A stretch of 64,000 nt of DNA from an uncultured Alistipes sp. (GCA_944323075.1 CALURC010000008.1:186001-250000); one strand, 5' to 3'; numbered from the stretch's first letter, positions 8,284 through 18,353 are shown. Numbers and translations are program-made. Notes: a model not told the origin generated them from the sequence alone.

Positions 8284-9105
8284 TTATTCTCTGATGAAAA
8301 TCAAAACGAAAAAGCTTATCGGAAAAAATTCGACGGCGCAAAGGTACAAAATCCATTGCAGAATTGAAACATTCCGGGCAGCAAAGAACCGATAACTTTT
8401 TGTTAGATAAAGCATATAAAGCCCCAAAGCTAAAATAATCGTCACATACAAGACATTATCAATGGCAACGCTGTCGGATAATCCGACAATCAGAAAGAAA
8501 GGCGCTAATACAAAACATGAAAAAGCCGAAACTATGCTACTTGTAAACCGTAACATACTGAAAAACGATTCATTACAAATGATTTTCCCGACCGTTTTCA
8601 TTATGATCCAACGATAGATCACCACTGCAGACACCATTGTTACGACCGCCAGACAAAGCAAATCCTCCATCTGCCGCACCGAATCCGGAAGCCATGATTC
8701 GATCTTCAGCCATGTTCCAACCCGAATCAACAATCCGCTTATCAACAACACACAAAACAATCGACTGCGAATCAAAAATTTCTTGAAAAACAACGATTGT
8801 TCATCAAAAACCTTCCCTTCAGACAATCTTCCGGCCAGCACTTTAAAGACAATCGCCAAACTGCTGCGATAACTATGGATCAGATAACCCAACAAGACAA
8901 ACACAGCCAATACAATTCCATGATAGGCAAAACTTTCGGTCATTCTCACTGGCATGGGACGACCCGACAACACTTCAGACGGCTGTATTTCGACCAGGAC
9001 GGAGGAGGAACCAAAGATATCGGTCTCGGTCGGAACATGTGCCCCTTCTACCGCTTGTATCGGACTGAGATAACAATCGCAATCTGTTACATATAAACTC
9101 TCCAT
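8284..9105 (-). CDS. DUF4271 multi-pass membrane protein
   Basis: About 273 residues. After a polar N-terminus there are several hydrophobic segments (for example AYHGIVLAVFVLLGYLIHSY, LFCVLLISGLLIRVG, LAVVTMVSAVVIYRWIIM, FSCFVLAPFFLIVGL and WILYLCAVEFFPISFFVLIFI), so it is an inner-membrane protein. The pattern and the position directly before hemD fit DUF4271, a Bacteroidota family of unknown function. The ATG at 9105 is preferred to the TTG at 9108. It is embedded in the minus-strand run with gaps of about 25-30 bases on each side. Confidence 0.75.
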   Translation of the reverse strand: MESLYVTDCDCYLSPIQAVEGAHVPTETDIFGSSSVLVEIQPSEVLSGRPMPVRMTESFAYHGIVLAVFVLLGYLIHSYRSSLAIVFKVLAGRLSEGKVFDEQSLFFKKFLIRSRLFCVLLISGLLIRVGTWLKIESWLPDSVRQMEDLLCLAVVTMVSAVVIYRWIIMKTVGKIICNESFFSMLRFTSSIVSAFSCFVLAPFFLIVGLSDSVAIDNVLYVTIILALGLYMLYLTKSYRFFAARNVSILQWILYLCAVEFFPISFFVLIFIRE

Positions 9106-9135
9106 CAAATGCCTCGTTCCCTTCCTGTTTATGAT

Positions 9136-10293
9136 TTATGAATAGATCTTTTTCAATGCAATCCGAATCGTCGTTCCCTTGTTGATTTCAGAATCAAGGA
9201 CGAAAATTTTTCCATTATGAGCTCCTTCAATGATTCGTTTGCTTAACGACAATCCCAACCCCCATCCTCGGGTCTTGGTCGTAAATCCAGGCTCGAAAAT
9301 CCGCTTGAAATTCCCTTTGGCAATGCCTTTACCCGTATCCTTGACATCGATATAGATCCAATTATCGTCGTTCGACAACTTGACGTCGATCGTTCCCTTT
9401 CCCGAAAGAGCATCCATCGCATTTTTCAACAGGTTTTCGATCACCCATTCGAAAAGCGCTTCGTTAATCATCGCTTTCTGCTGAGCCATAGCCAATCCGT
9501 TGTAAGAGATCGTCACATTCTTGGGCACACGGGTACGGAAATAGATGACGCTATTGCCAACAATTTCATTAATCACTCCTTCGGACAGCGAAGTTGCCGC
9601 ACCGATTTTGGAGAACCGATCGACCACTTTCGTCAGCCGGATGATATCCTTATTCATTTCGGCAATAGCTGTCGGATCGATATTTTGTGTCCGGAGATAT
9701 TCGAGCCAACCCAAAAGCGATGAGGTTGGCGTTCCCAACTGGTGGGCGGTCTCTTTGGCCAGGCCGATCCACACACGGTTCTGCTCATCCTGCTTAGTAG
9801 ACCGCAACGCAATGTAACCGAACAATACGAAAACTATAATAACCAACAGCTGAATATACGGGAAATAGGTCAATGATTTAAGCAACCCCGACTCATCGAA
9901 AAAGATATAAAACGTTTCGTTATAAAGTGTCTCCACTTTGATTCGGGGATTAATCTCAGCTAGTTCGACCAATTTCTGGTTCAACAAGTCGGGATGGTTC
10001 AGGATATGTTCGGGGATCAAATGAGAAGCAATCACCCGTTGGTCGCGATCGATCAAAATAAACGGAATGTTGTTTCGAGTGGTAATGATCGACAGCAACA
10101 ACGGATTACCCGGATCGGCGCCCAATTCTCGGAATGCCGCAACCCAGATATCCACCTCGTTCTTCTCCTTCTCGCGCAACTGCGCGGCCATATTGTTGGT
10201 AAACAGCAGGGACGAAACTCCTATTACCAGACCTATCGCAATAACGACCAGACGGCTTCTGAACGAAAAAACTTTATGCAATATACGTCCCAT
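9136..10293 (-). CDS. Orphan sensor histidine kinase
   Basis: 385 residues. A first membrane segment is at about 14-33 and a second at about 145-163, bracketing a periplasmic sensor region of roughly 110 residues with no recognised ligand motif. The catalytic part has the phosphoacceptor His184 in ETAHQLGTPTSSLLGWLE, the N-box ENLLKNAMDALSG, the G1 box DTGKGIAKG and the G2 box GWGLGLSLSKRII. No response regulator gene is nearby, so its partner is elsewhere. It lies 12 bases after the S41 protease gene, which suggests an envelope-related signal, but this is only context. Confidence 0.92.
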   Translation of the reverse strand: MGRILHKVFSFRSRLVVIAIGLVIGVSSLLFTNNMAAQLREKEKNEVDIWVAAFRELGADPGNPLLLSIITTRNNIPFILIDRDQRVIASHLIPEHILNHPDLLNQKLVELAEINPRIKVETLYNETFYIFFDESGLLKSLTYFPYIQLLVIIVFVLFGYIALRSTKQDEQNRVWIGLAKETAHQLGTPTSSLLGWLEYLRTQNIDPTAIAEMNKDIIRLTKVVDRFSKIGAATSLSEGVINEIVGNSVIYFRTRVPKNVTISYNGLAMAQQKAMINEALFEWVIENLLKNAMDALSGKGTIDVKLSNDDNWIYIDVKDTGKGIAKGNFKRIFEPGFTTKTRGWGLGLSLSKRIIEGAHNGKIFVLDSEINKGTTIRIALKKIYS

Positions 10294-10305
10294 TCAAACC
10301 ACGAT

Positions 10306-11991
10306 TTACTCCACGTTACGAGGCGTATCCTGCGAGGTCAGAATACGTCGATACTCCTCCCCGTTTTTGAGGACCTCAACGGCACGGCGCACCTCCGGAT
10401 CGTTCAAAGATATCCGGCGGGCCACGCCTTCATAGTAATGATACCGTAAAACGATCTCCTCTTCGAGCAACTTCCGGACATCGTCCTTAAAACTTTCAAG
10501 ATCCGCCACCTTGTCCTCTTTCAACTTTTCGGCAATCTGGTCAAGCTCTTCGGAAATCCGGTCGGCATACTTTTCACGCTCCGCCTTACGTCGTAACTCC
10601 TTAAGTGCCTCCTGTGTCTCTGAATCGTATTCGACCTCTTTATCGGACATAAACGCCTCGAACTGACCATACTCTTCATCCGACAAGTGGAATGTATCGA
10701 CATCAACGCCTTCCCGATGACGTTTATAATAATCATTTGCAAAATCTTCGATATATCCTTGTGCATACAGCGACATGGTAAATCCACTGGTATAGTTGGG
10801 GTCCAACCGTACGTCGGGCATGATACCTCCGCCATCATACACTTTACGTCCGGCCACCGTCGTATACTCCTTGATCAACGAATCGGGAACCGTTCCAACG
10901 CTTCCATCCTCATTCCGGTGAGCATAATCAACCGACTGAATGCATCGTCCGCTCGGAATGTAATATTTGGCCGTCGTAACCTTCAAATAGGCATTATAGC
11001 CCAACGGACGGGTCACCTGAACCAATCCCTTACCGAAAGTTCGTTGTCCGACCAATACGGCACGGTCCAGATCCTGAAGCGCTCCCGACACGATTTCAGC
11101 CGCAGACGCCGTCATACTGTTGACCAATACAACGATTGGTATCTCCGTATCGACCGGATCCGTTGCCGTTACAAATATCTCATTCGAATCCTCCGAACGC
11201 CCCTTCATCGATACTACCGTCGTTCCCTTGGGTACGAACATCGAAAGAATCTTTACCGCCTCCTGCAAAATACCGCCTCCGTTTCCACGCAGGTCGATAA
11301 TCAACGATGTGATCCCTTCCTTTTTTAATGCTTCGAACGCCGTCAACACATCTTGGCTGCAGTCTTCCGAAAAATCGTTATGCAGAATATATCCGACGTC
11401 CCCGTCAATCACGCCATAATAAGGCACTCCGGAGATCACGATCCGCTCTCGTTTAATCTCAACGTCAACCTGCTCTCCGGTAAGTAACTTTTCAACCGTA
11501 AGCTTCACAGAGGTTCCGGGAGTTCCTTTGAGCATACTGCTTACTTTCGTAGCATCGTACGCTTTAATGTTTTCGCCATCGATTGCTACGATCTTATCGC
11601 CGATCACCAATCCAGCCTTGTCAGCCGGAAAATTTTTGTACGGTTGGGCAATCATTACGTAATCACCGCTTTTACGAATAATGGCTCCGATTCCGGCATA
11701 TTTTCCTGTCGCCTGAATTTCAAAATCAGCCATCTCCTTTTCAGGAATTAACTCGGTATATGGATCGAGTTCTGAAACCATACCCGCAGCAGCATTTTCG
11801 AGCAACCGGTCGGCATCGACCGAATCAACGTAAAACAAACTTACGTCTCGAAACATATTGAACAGTATCTGTATGTTCTTACCGATAAGAAAATCGGGTT
11901 GCGAAGCTGCAGCAAACGATCCTCCGGCAATAAGGAGCAAAGCTCCCCACACGATCCATTTCTTAAATTTTTTATGCATTTTTTCGATCAT
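10306..11991 (-). CDS. C-terminal processing peptidase, S41 family
   Basis: 561 residues: an N-terminal hydrophobic segment (about 11-29) as signal or anchor, a PDZ domain at about 95-180 with PADKAGLVIGDKIVAIDG, then the S41 protease domain. The catalytic Ser is S296 in MTASAAEI and the Lys is K321 in RTFGKGLVQ; the substrate-binding DLRGNGGG is at 233-240. It should cut unstructured C-termini of envelope proteins in the periplasm. A coiled, highly charged C-terminal region of about 150 residues follows the protease domain. The start at 11991 and the internal ATG at 11979 are both possible. It is the second gene of the tight cluster 12501 to 6727. Confidence 0.93.
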   Translation of the reverse strand: MIEKMHKKFKKWIVWGALLLIAGGSFAAASQPDFLIGKNIQILFNMFRDVSLFYVDSVDADRLLENAAAGMVSELDPYTELIPEKEMADFEIQATGKYAGIGAIIRKSGDYVMIAQPYKNFPADKAGLVIGDKIVAIDGENIKAYDATKVSSMLKGTPGTSVKLTVEKLLTGEQVDVEIKRERIVISGVPYYGVIDGDVGYILHNDFSEDCSQDVLTAFEALKKEGITSLIIDLRGNGGGILQEAVKILSMFVPKGTTVVSMKGRSEDSNEIFVTATDPVDTEIPIVVLVNSMTASAAEIVSGALQDLDRAVLVGQRTFGKGLVQVTRPLGYNAYLKVTTAKYYIPSGRCIQSVDYAHRNEDGSVGTVPDSLIKEYTTVAGRKVYDGGGIMPDVRLDPNYTSGFTMSLYAQGYIEDFANDYYKRHREGVDVDTFHLSDEEYGQFEAFMSDKEVEYDSETQEALKELRRKAEREKYADRISEELDQIAEKLKEDKVADLESFKDDVRKLLEEEIVLRYHYYEGVARRISLNDPEVRRAVEVLKNGEEYRRILTSQDTPRNVE

Positions 11992-12027
11992 TTTTTTAAC
12001 ATAACGCGGAATTTTCCCGAATCGGTA

Positions 12028-12501
12028 TCAATCCTGCAAAAAAGGTTGCAAACGGAACTCGATTCGCGCCACCTCTTTTCTCAAACCCTCCATTTCAATT
12101 CCCTCTTCAGTAGCCGAAACAACAATCCGATCCTCTCCAAGCGCCAGCAATCGTCCCAAAGAGGAGGACATTCTGAATACCATCATGTTATCCTTTTGTT
12201 CAAGCAGAACAAATCCGTTATCGGAGAAGACCTTCTGTATCTGCTCTTTACCAGCATTAAAATCCATTTTCAACGGCTGACGGATAAATCCGAGCTTCGG
12301 ATAAACCAACGACCATAAAACGATAATCGCCAAAAGCAACAACGCTTTCGGCGTCAAAAACACATCGGCCAGGTTTCCGTCAGCCCCCGTACGAGCCATT
12401 CCGGTAGCAACCATTACGGCAATCAATACAAAAACCAACACCAACAGGCGAACCATATATTTCACAGCTCTCCGGCAATACACTTTTCTATTCATACTCA
12501 T
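12028..12501 (-). CDS. Hypothetical two-pass membrane protein
   Basis: 157 residues. Two hydrophobic segments at about 16-34 (MVRLLVLVFVLIAVMVATGM) and 50-68 (FLTPKALLLLAIIVLWSLVY) are followed by a soluble domain of about 85 residues with alternating hydrophobic residues. No family is recognised. A -7-like element stands 20 bases upstream, and the stop is 36 bases before the S41 protease gene, so the two are likely co-expressed. Confidence 0.75.
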   Translation of the reverse strand: MSMNRKVYCRRAVKYMVRLLVLVFVLIAVMVATGMARTGADGNLADVFLTPKALLLLAIIVLWSLVYPKLGFIRQPLKMDFNAGKEQIQKVFSDNGFVLLEQKDNMMVFRMSSSLGRLLALGEDRIVVSATEEGIEMEGLRKEVARIEFRLQPFLQD

Positions 12502-12520
12502 TTCGTTGTAAATAATCCCC

Positions 12521-12528
12521 CAAAGATA
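12521..12528 (-). promoter_or_regulatory. Candidate -7 element before the S41-protease cluster
   Basis: Minus-strand TATCTTTG matches TAnnTTTG, 20 bases before the ATG at 12501. It lies in the 33-base gap after the cyclo-ligase gene. No -33 TTTG is evident. Confidence 0.4.
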
Positions 12529-12534
12529 GCGAAT

Positions 12535-13131
12535 TTACCGATATGAATCGCTTTCGGCATCCGGAATACCTCTTCGCCAGACATTTATCCATGTTTTCGA
12601 GCCACAGACGACCCGATCGACGGGAACGTCAAATTCAGAAACGGGAACCGAATCAAAAAGTTGATAATCAAAACAGATACCGATCTTCAACGTATCGCCT
12701 CCTCCACGAAGCAACCGGTCATAAAACCCCTTGCCGTGACCAAGCCGGTTTCCCATACGATCGTACCCGACAGCCGGCACCACAATCAGATCAAGCTCAG
12801 ACAACAAAACCGACTCACCCTCACTCGGTTCAAAAACCCCAAAACAAGCCTCTTGAAGCTGACTGCTATCGACATATCGTCTCAACAACAACTCCTCACC
12901 CTGCATGACCGGGAGATAAATCCGCTTCGAACCACACCAACGCTCCACAAAACGGTGTGTGGCCACCTCATTAGGTAACGACCAATAAAGAGCAATCCGT
13001 TCCGCAGACTGAAACTCCGGCATCTGTTCGATCCGCTCCAGAATACGACCGGAAATATCCTCTCTTTCGTGCGCATCGTAACGCTCCGCACATGCCCGCA
13101 CAAACCGTCTCAACTCGTTTTTTTCCATCAT
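12535..13131 (-). CDS. 5-formyltetrahydrofolate cyclo-ligase
   Basis: 198 residues from the double ATG at 13131/13128. The signature RLGHGKGFYDRLL binds ATP and folate near residues 130-142, and the N-terminal part has the usual QMPEFQSAERIALYWSLPNEVATH layout. The enzyme converts 5-formyl-THF to 5,10-methenyl-THF with ATP, keeping folate one-carbon pools free of the inhibitory 5-formyl form. The frame extends upstream to 13167, but those 12 residues precede the conserved start. The neighbours are a patatin protein upstream and a membrane protein downstream; no metabolic link is evident. Confidence 0.92.
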   Translation of the reverse strand: MMEKNELRRFVRACAERYDAHEREDISGRILERIEQMPEFQSAERIALYWSLPNEVATHRFVERWCGSKRIYLPVMQGEELLLRRYVDSSQLQEACFGVFEPSEGESVLLSELDLIVVPAVGYDRMGNRLGHGKGFYDRLLRGGGDTLKIGICFDYQLFDSVPVSEFDVPVDRVVCGSKTWINVWRRGIPDAESDSYR

Positions 13132-13192
13132 ACACCAAAAGTCACAAAAATTTTGAGACACGGCCACGCCTCTTCTCTCCCCCTCTGTTCAA

Positions 13193-15496
13193 TCAATAAA
13201 ACAATCCGTTCTGATTGAAAATCGTAAATCCGAGATTAAATGTGAGGAACCAGTTATATTTATTGGTCGCGTCATACTTTGAAAGCGCCAGGCTGACCGG
13301 CCCCACCGGACTCTGATACACCAATGCCGAACTGAACATGAACCGTATTCGTTTGCGAATGTTCTCCTTGACCGAGTTGTTGTCCTCGGGAAGGAAGAAA
13401 AATACGCTGTTTTTCAGGTAAAATTTCGAACTGAACTCAAAAGTAGGCATAGCTCCCACCCCGAGGAAAGAGCTGCTACGAAAATCTTTTATATATACGA
13501 ATTTACTATGTTGTGTCGGGGTAAAAGCAGGTGATGTAATATTTGTCGCATACTCATTCGTAAAAGAGGGATGATTGGTCCACACCCCCTGCACCAAATA
13601 TCCGAACGAGAACCATTTGGCTATCGGATAATAGTGCTCGCGCAAAAACTCCGCTCCAAACCAATGCCGGGGCTGTCCCGCACGCTGCATCGCCCCCTCT
13701 GGAGCACGGCTTCCGGGTTGATAGAGTTCATTTCCGGCAATAAATATCGCAGAGAGCGACTGCCGAATACCCCGCGTCGGATAGAGCAGATAGTTCAGAT
13801 CGTTCCGGTCCCACTCCAGTCTGGTTCCGAAGTAGGAAAATTGAGTACGATCCATAATGTCTGTATCGGCATAATCGGTAGTCTGGAAATAACTGTACCG
13901 ATCGTATCCTCCATTCAAACGTAACGACACGACCGAATGGCGATCAATCGGAAACTTCAATGCTGCTGTAAAATAAGAATCGATATATTTCGAATAGGAC
14001 AAATCGGTTTTTTTGGTCAATCCACCGAAATTACTTTTAAAATAGTTGTAATAATTCAACATAAACCCGTAATCGACCGAAAAAAGTTTTTTCAGGAAAA
14101 AGTCGGTTTTTCCCCTCAATCCCATCGAGGTATAAAGAGCGCTGAAATACCCATCGAAATTATAAGTTTGATAACTCCGTCCGATTCGGCTGTATTCGAG
14201 TCCCACATAAGCCTGATTCATCGATGTAGACGAAATGTTACCCCCGAACAGCACTTTAAAACTGGGTTTGGTCTTCATCTCTATATCCAAACCGAAAAAA
14301 TGGGTCGAATCATTATATGAGATATTCGGATAACTCCCTTCAATCTCTCCATCATACAGAATCTTAAAATACCCTTCTCGAAAATCTTCAAGATCGAAAA
14401 CATCCGATTCCTTATCCGATTTTTTCGCTTTATCGAGAAATAGCATCCGCTTGACATAATTCGTCTGATTCTCGTTCAATCCATGAATGCGATAGTTGTC
14501 GAAAAACAGGTTGGGCAACGACTCCCGATAAGCCTTTCTTCGAGCCGCCAATGAATCGGCACTCATGCGACGAGTTATACGCTCCTTGATCTGAGGCATG
14601 GCATCTATGGCGTCGCTGTAGCCTTTATTGATGATATAATCCACTTTCGAGAAATCAAGCGTAGAAACGTCCTCGAATGCATGCTCGATCAGAATATCCT
14701 GCTCCGAAGGCAAGTCATAATCGGTATGCATCATCGTCAACGCAAGCACCTGTTCAACTACATCATCTTCCTCGGGATAACTGTTTCCTGCCGTACATTT
14801 ACTACCGATAAGAATATCCGGATTAAAATCCTCCTTCAGAACCTGCCAAGGAAAGTTGTTATAAATTCCACCGTCGTACAACAATGTCGAATCCTGTTTC
14901 AACGGTTTGAAGACCAAAGGAATTGTCATGGAGGCCCGAATAGCCTTACCCAGATCGCCCTCGCGGTAAACCACCTCTTTACGGGCCGCAGCATCGGTCG
15001 CTACACAGCGAAACGGGACAAATAACCGATCGAAATCACCCTGACACTGTGCATTAGCCGATGAAAAAAACTCGACAAAAGCCATATCGATCTGATGGGA
15101 CGGAATCAGGTTGGTCGGCAATTGGGCCACCTTTTTCGAATTCTTCAGATCAAGTCTCAGCGTAAGCATCGCTGCATTGGGCTGTTTTTGACGAAAATAG
15201 TAAATATATTGAGCCTGAATACGTCCACTCATCCAATAACTGATCTGATCGGACTTGAAAATATCCGCCATTTCGTCTGGCGTATAACCGATCGCATAGA
15301 GCCCGGCCACAATCGAGCCCATGGAGGTTCCCGAGATATAGTCAATCGGTATTTCATTCTCTTCAAGTGCCTTCAGTACACCGATGTGATACAAGCCTTT
15401 AGCCCCGCCTCCACTCATCACCATACCGACCTTTTGGGCCGACACCCAACTGCTCAAAACCAACAGAAATGAGGTAATTATGCTTTTTATGCGCAT
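13193..15496 (-). CDS. Patatin-like phospholipase with C-terminal outer-membrane barrel
   Basis: 767 residues from the ATG at 15496, which gives a clean signal peptide (MRIKSIITSFLLVLSSWVSA). The patatin domain follows at once: oxyanion loop GGGAKG at 29-34, nucleophile Ser58 in GTSMG, and catalytic Asp208 in DGG. The second half has alternating short strands rich in Tyr, Phe and Asp and ends FLTFNLGFTIFNQNGLFY, typical of an outer-membrane beta-barrel of the Omp85/surface-antigen type. This is the PlpD-like arrangement: an esterase or lipase carried by its own barrel. The frame is open upstream to 15772 but that part overlaps pheS antisense and is not conserved-looking. Confidence 0.9.
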   Translation of the reverse strand: MRIKSIITSFLLVLSSWVSAQKVGMVMSGGGAKGLYHIGVLKALEENEIPIDYISGTSMGSIVAGLYAIGYTPDEMADIFKSDQISYWMSGRIQAQYIYYFRQKQPNAAMLTLRLDLKNSKKVAQLPTNLIPSHQIDMAFVEFFSSANAQCQGDFDRLFVPFRCVATDAAARKEVVYREGDLGKAIRASMTIPLVFKPLKQDSTLLYDGGIYNNFPWQVLKEDFNPDILIGSKCTAGNSYPEEDDVVEQVLALTMMHTDYDLPSEQDILIEHAFEDVSTLDFSKVDYIINKGYSDAIDAMPQIKERITRRMSADSLAARRKAYRESLPNLFFDNYRIHGLNENQTNYVKRMLFLDKAKKSDKESDVFDLEDFREGYFKILYDGEIEGSYPNISYNDSTHFFGLDIEMKTKPSFKVLFGGNISSTSMNQAYVGLEYSRIGRSYQTYNFDGYFSALYTSMGLRGKTDFFLKKLFSVDYGFMLNYYNYFKSNFGGLTKKTDLSYSKYIDSYFTAALKFPIDRHSVVSLRLNGGYDRYSYFQTTDYADTDIMDRTQFSYFGTRLEWDRNDLNYLLYPTRGIRQSLSAIFIAGNELYQPGSRAPEGAMQRAGQPRHWFGAEFLREHYYPIAKWFSFGYLVQGVWTNHPSFTNEYATNITSPAFTPTQHSKFVYIKDFRSSSFLGVGAMPTFEFSSKFYLKNSVFFFLPEDNNSVKENIRKRIRFMFSSALVYQSPVGPVSLALSKYDATNKYNWFLTFNLGFTIFNQNGLFY

Positions 15497-15513
15497 GATT
15501 CGCAAAATATTTG

Positions 15514-15521
15514 TACCTTTG
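15514..15521 (+). promoter_or_regulatory. Candidate -7 element of pheS operon
   Basis: TACCTTTG matches TAnnTTTG, 51 bases before the pheS ATG in the short divergent gap. A clear -33 TTTG was not seen at 19-21 bases. Confidence 0.45.
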
Positions 15522-15572
15522 TTTGTTAAAACCTCCGGGTAAAAGTAGAGATAAAAACATAAAACACCAACA

Positions 15573-16595
15573 ATGATTGACAAAATAAACGATTTGTTGC
15601 GTCGGGTCGAAGCATTCAAACCGAAAGTCGACAATGAAATCGAAGAATTCCGCATCCGAATGCTCGGACGCAAAGGCGAGATGAACGACCTGTTCGAAGA
15701 GTTCAAAAAGGTTGCCCCCGAAATGAAAAAAGAGCTGGGGCAAAAGATCAATGCGCTTAAAAACCGCATCAACGAGAAAATCGCAGAGATGAAGGCTGCG
15801 GCAGAAAATGCAGAGACGACAGCTCAATCCCAGATCGACATGACCCGCCCCGGATCGAATGATCCGATCGGAAGCCGCCATCCGATCTCTTTGGTAAAAA
15901 ACCAAATTGTCGAGATCTTTTCCCGTCTGGGCTATACCGTAGCCGAAGGTCCCGAAATCGAGGATGATTGGCACGTTTTTTCGGCACTGAACTTCCCGCC
16001 GGAACATCCCGCCCGCGACATGCAGGATACCTTCTTCATCTCGAAAAATCCCGATATTCTGCTCCGTACCCACACCAGTTCAATTCAGGTCCGCACCATG
16101 GAGCATCAGAAACCGCCAATCCGTGTCATTTGTCCCGGCCGGGTATTCCGTAATGAGGCGATCTCCTATCGGGCCCACTGTATCTTCCATCAAGTGGAAG
16201 GTCTGTATATCGACGAAAACGTATCTTTTGCCGACCTGAAACAGAGCATCCTCTATTTTGCCAAAGAGATGTTCGGCGAAAAGGCCCGGATCAGAATGCG
16301 TCCCTCATACTTCCCCTTCACCGAACCATCTGCAGAAGTAGATGTTTCATGTAACTTGTGCGGTGGAAAGGGTTGTAATGTATGCAAGCACACCGGTTGG
16401 CTCGAAATCATGGGTTGCGGCATGGTCGATCCCAATGTGCTTGAAGCATCCGGCATCGATTCGAAAAAATATTCCGGTTTTGCATTCGGCATGGGAGTTG
16501 AACGTATATCCATGTTAAAATATGGAGTCAAAGATTTACGTTTATACTTTGAAAACGATGTTCGTTTCCTGAATCAATTTGATTCGGTATACTAA
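15573..16595 (+). CDS. pheS: Phenylalanine-tRNA ligase alpha subunit
   Basis: 340 residues, the usual PheS length. After an N-terminal coiled-coil of about 80 residues that binds tRNA, the class II catalytic core shows motif 2 (RVFRNEAISYRAHCIFHQVEGLY) and motif 3 (GFAFGMGVERISMLKYG). It charges tRNA-Phe as an alpha2beta2 enzyme with PheT, whose gene is not here. It is the first gene of a plus-strand run to mnmG with gaps of 8-21 bases. Confidence 0.97.
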   Translation: MIDKINDLLRRVEAFKPKVDNEIEEFRIRMLGRKGEMNDLFEEFKKVAPEMKKELGQKINALKNRINEKIAEMKAAAENAETTAQSQIDMTRPGSNDPIGSRHPISLVKNQIVEIFSRLGYTVAEGPEIEDDWHVFSALNFPPEHPARDMQDTFFISKNPDILLRTHTSSIQVRTMEHQKPPIRVICPGRVFRNEAISYRAHCIFHQVEGLYIDENVSFADLKQSILYFAKEMFGEKARIRMRPSYFPFTEPSAEVDVSCNLCGGKGCNVCKHTGWLEIMGCGMVDPNVLEASGIDSKKYSGFAFGMGVERISMLKYGVKDLRLYFENDVRFLNQFDSVY

Positions 16596-16614
16596 ACTCC
16601 ATCCGGAACACACC

Positions 16615-18345
16615 ATGCTATACAAAAACGGAATTGTCTTGTTATCAATCGTTCTGTTCGGAACGTTCGTGTTTACATGTCCGCTTTTCGGCCGCTCCCC
16701 GAAAGCAGACGCGAAAGAGAAAAAAACACTGCCCCGATCCGAACAGGCTGCCTATTTCTATATGGAAGGGATAAAAAGCAACATTTTAGAAGGGGATTCC
16801 GCCCGTTCAAAAGCATGGTTCCAAAAAGTTTTAGAGATCGATTCCACACACAGTCCCTCCCTCTACGAACTGGCGTCTTTGAACGCTCTCGACCACCCGG
16901 AAGAGGCTCTGCGATACAGTCTGAAAGCAAATGCGATCGATACAGCAAATGTTTGGTACAAAATGCAGCTGGGACGACTGCTGATTGCCACTCAACGTTA
17001 CGATTCGGCCCTGACGTTGTATGACCAACTGATTAAAGTCAATCCGGACAATCCGGATAACTATCGGTTAAAAGCCCTGCTGTATGATCAGCTGGGGGAA
17101 CCACAGAAGGCACTGGAGGTACTCGAAACCGCTGAAAACCGTTTCGGACTTATCGAACTGCTTTCAAGCCACAAATTACAGCTCCTGCTCAACACACAAC
17201 AGTTCGATCGTGCCATGGCAGAAGCCCGTATGTTGGTCGAAACATTTCCATACAACGAGGAGTATTACGTGGTATTGGCAGAACTCTATTCCATGATGAA
17301 TATGGACCATTTGGCCCAAAAAAACTATGATAAAGCTCTCAGCCTCAATCCAAACAGTTTGAGGGTCTTGGCATCGTTAAACGACTTTTATAAAAGACAC
17401 AACGACAACGTCCGTTTTCTGGAAACCGCTGCAAAACTCTTCAGTTCAAAAGAATTTCCTCTGGAAACCAAGCTGAAATTTTACGAAGAGCTGTTTCAAA
17501 CTCCCAATTTTCTCAGAAACAATTTTATACAGATGGGTGATTTGGTACGGACCTTAGCTATTACTTATCCTGAAGATCTTCGGACACTGGAGTTATATGC
17601 CCGTTATCTGATTGCAGGAGGATCGATAGAACAAGCCCTCCAGCTCTACAAATCGCATGTAACCGACTCGATACCCCAAAAAAAGGTTTTCAATGAAATT
17701 ATCGGCATGGAGGCCTACCTCAAACGGGCCGACTCGGTCGACAAGTACACGACAATCGCATTGGAACGGTTTCCTAAAGATGCGGAACTCCGGCTGCAAA
17801 AGGCATCGGTAACCGCATATATGATGGAAAAACCCCAAGAAGCTGTTCCTCTCTTTGAGGAGGCCCTAAAATATGCTCAGACAGACTCTTTGCGCAGCGT
17901 GATCTATGGTGCCATCGGGGACAATTATCACTCTTTAGGTGACGATAAAAAATGCTTCAAAGCTTACGACAAAGGAATGAAACTCGATACGACCAACGTA
18001 TCGATCTATAATAACTACAGTTATTTTTTGAGTCTTCGTAATGAACGGCTCGATAAGGCATTGGAATGGTCGCAAAAGGCCGTACGCCTCGATCCGAACA
18101 ACCCGACTTTTTTAGACACCTATGCATGGGTCCTCTACCAGTTAGGGCGTTACGAGGAGGCCCGTATTCCGATGCGACAGGCCATATCGCTCGACTCAGA
18201 CAACAACAAGGAGCTGTACGTTCATTATGGAGATATCCTATACAAATTGGGTGATCGGTTTATGGCCTCATATTACTGGAAAAAAGCCCTTGAAAACGGA
18301 TACGACGCTCAAGAGATTGAAAACAGGCTCAAACAAATCGAATAG
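16615..18345 (+). CDS. Exported TPR-repeat protein
   Basis: 576 residues from the ATG at 16615, giving a signal peptide-like start (NGIVLLSIVLFGTFVFTCPLFG); a Cys near residue 22 leaves a lipoprotein possible. The rest is a series of tetratricopeptide repeats, with recognisable units such as SPSLYELASLNALDHPEEALRYSLKA, YDSALTLYDQLIKVNPDNPDNY and NYSYFLSLRNERLDKALEWSQKAV. TPR arrays are protein-binding scaffolds; the partner is unknown. It stands between pheS and an EnvC-like gene and probably works in the envelope with the latter. Confidence 0.88.
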   Translation: MLYKNGIVLLSIVLFGTFVFTCPLFGRSPKADAKEKKTLPRSEQAAYFYMEGIKSNILEGDSARSKAWFQKVLEIDSTHSPSLYELASLNALDHPEEALRYSLKANAIDTANVWYKMQLGRLLIATQRYDSALTLYDQLIKVNPDNPDNYRLKALLYDQLGEPQKALEVLETAENRFGLIELLSSHKLQLLLNTQQFDRAMAEARMLVETFPYNEEYYVVLAELYSMMNMDHLAQKNYDKALSLNPNSLRVLASLNDFYKRHNDNVRFLETAAKLFSSKEFPLETKLKFYEELFQTPNFLRNNFIQMGDLVRTLAITYPEDLRTLELYARYLIAGGSIEQALQLYKSHVTDSIPQKKVFNEIIGMEAYLKRADSVDKYTTIALERFPKDAELRLQKASVTAYMMEKPQEAVPLFEEALKYAQTDSLRSVIYGAIGDNYHSLGDDKKCFKAYDKGMKLDTTNVSIYNNYSYFLSLRNERLDKALEWSQKAVRLDPNNPTFLDTYAWVLYQLGRYEEARIPMRQAISLDSDNNKELYVHYGDILYKLGDRFMASYYWKKALENGYDAQEIENRLKQIE

Positions 18346-18353
18346 TGAGAGAG

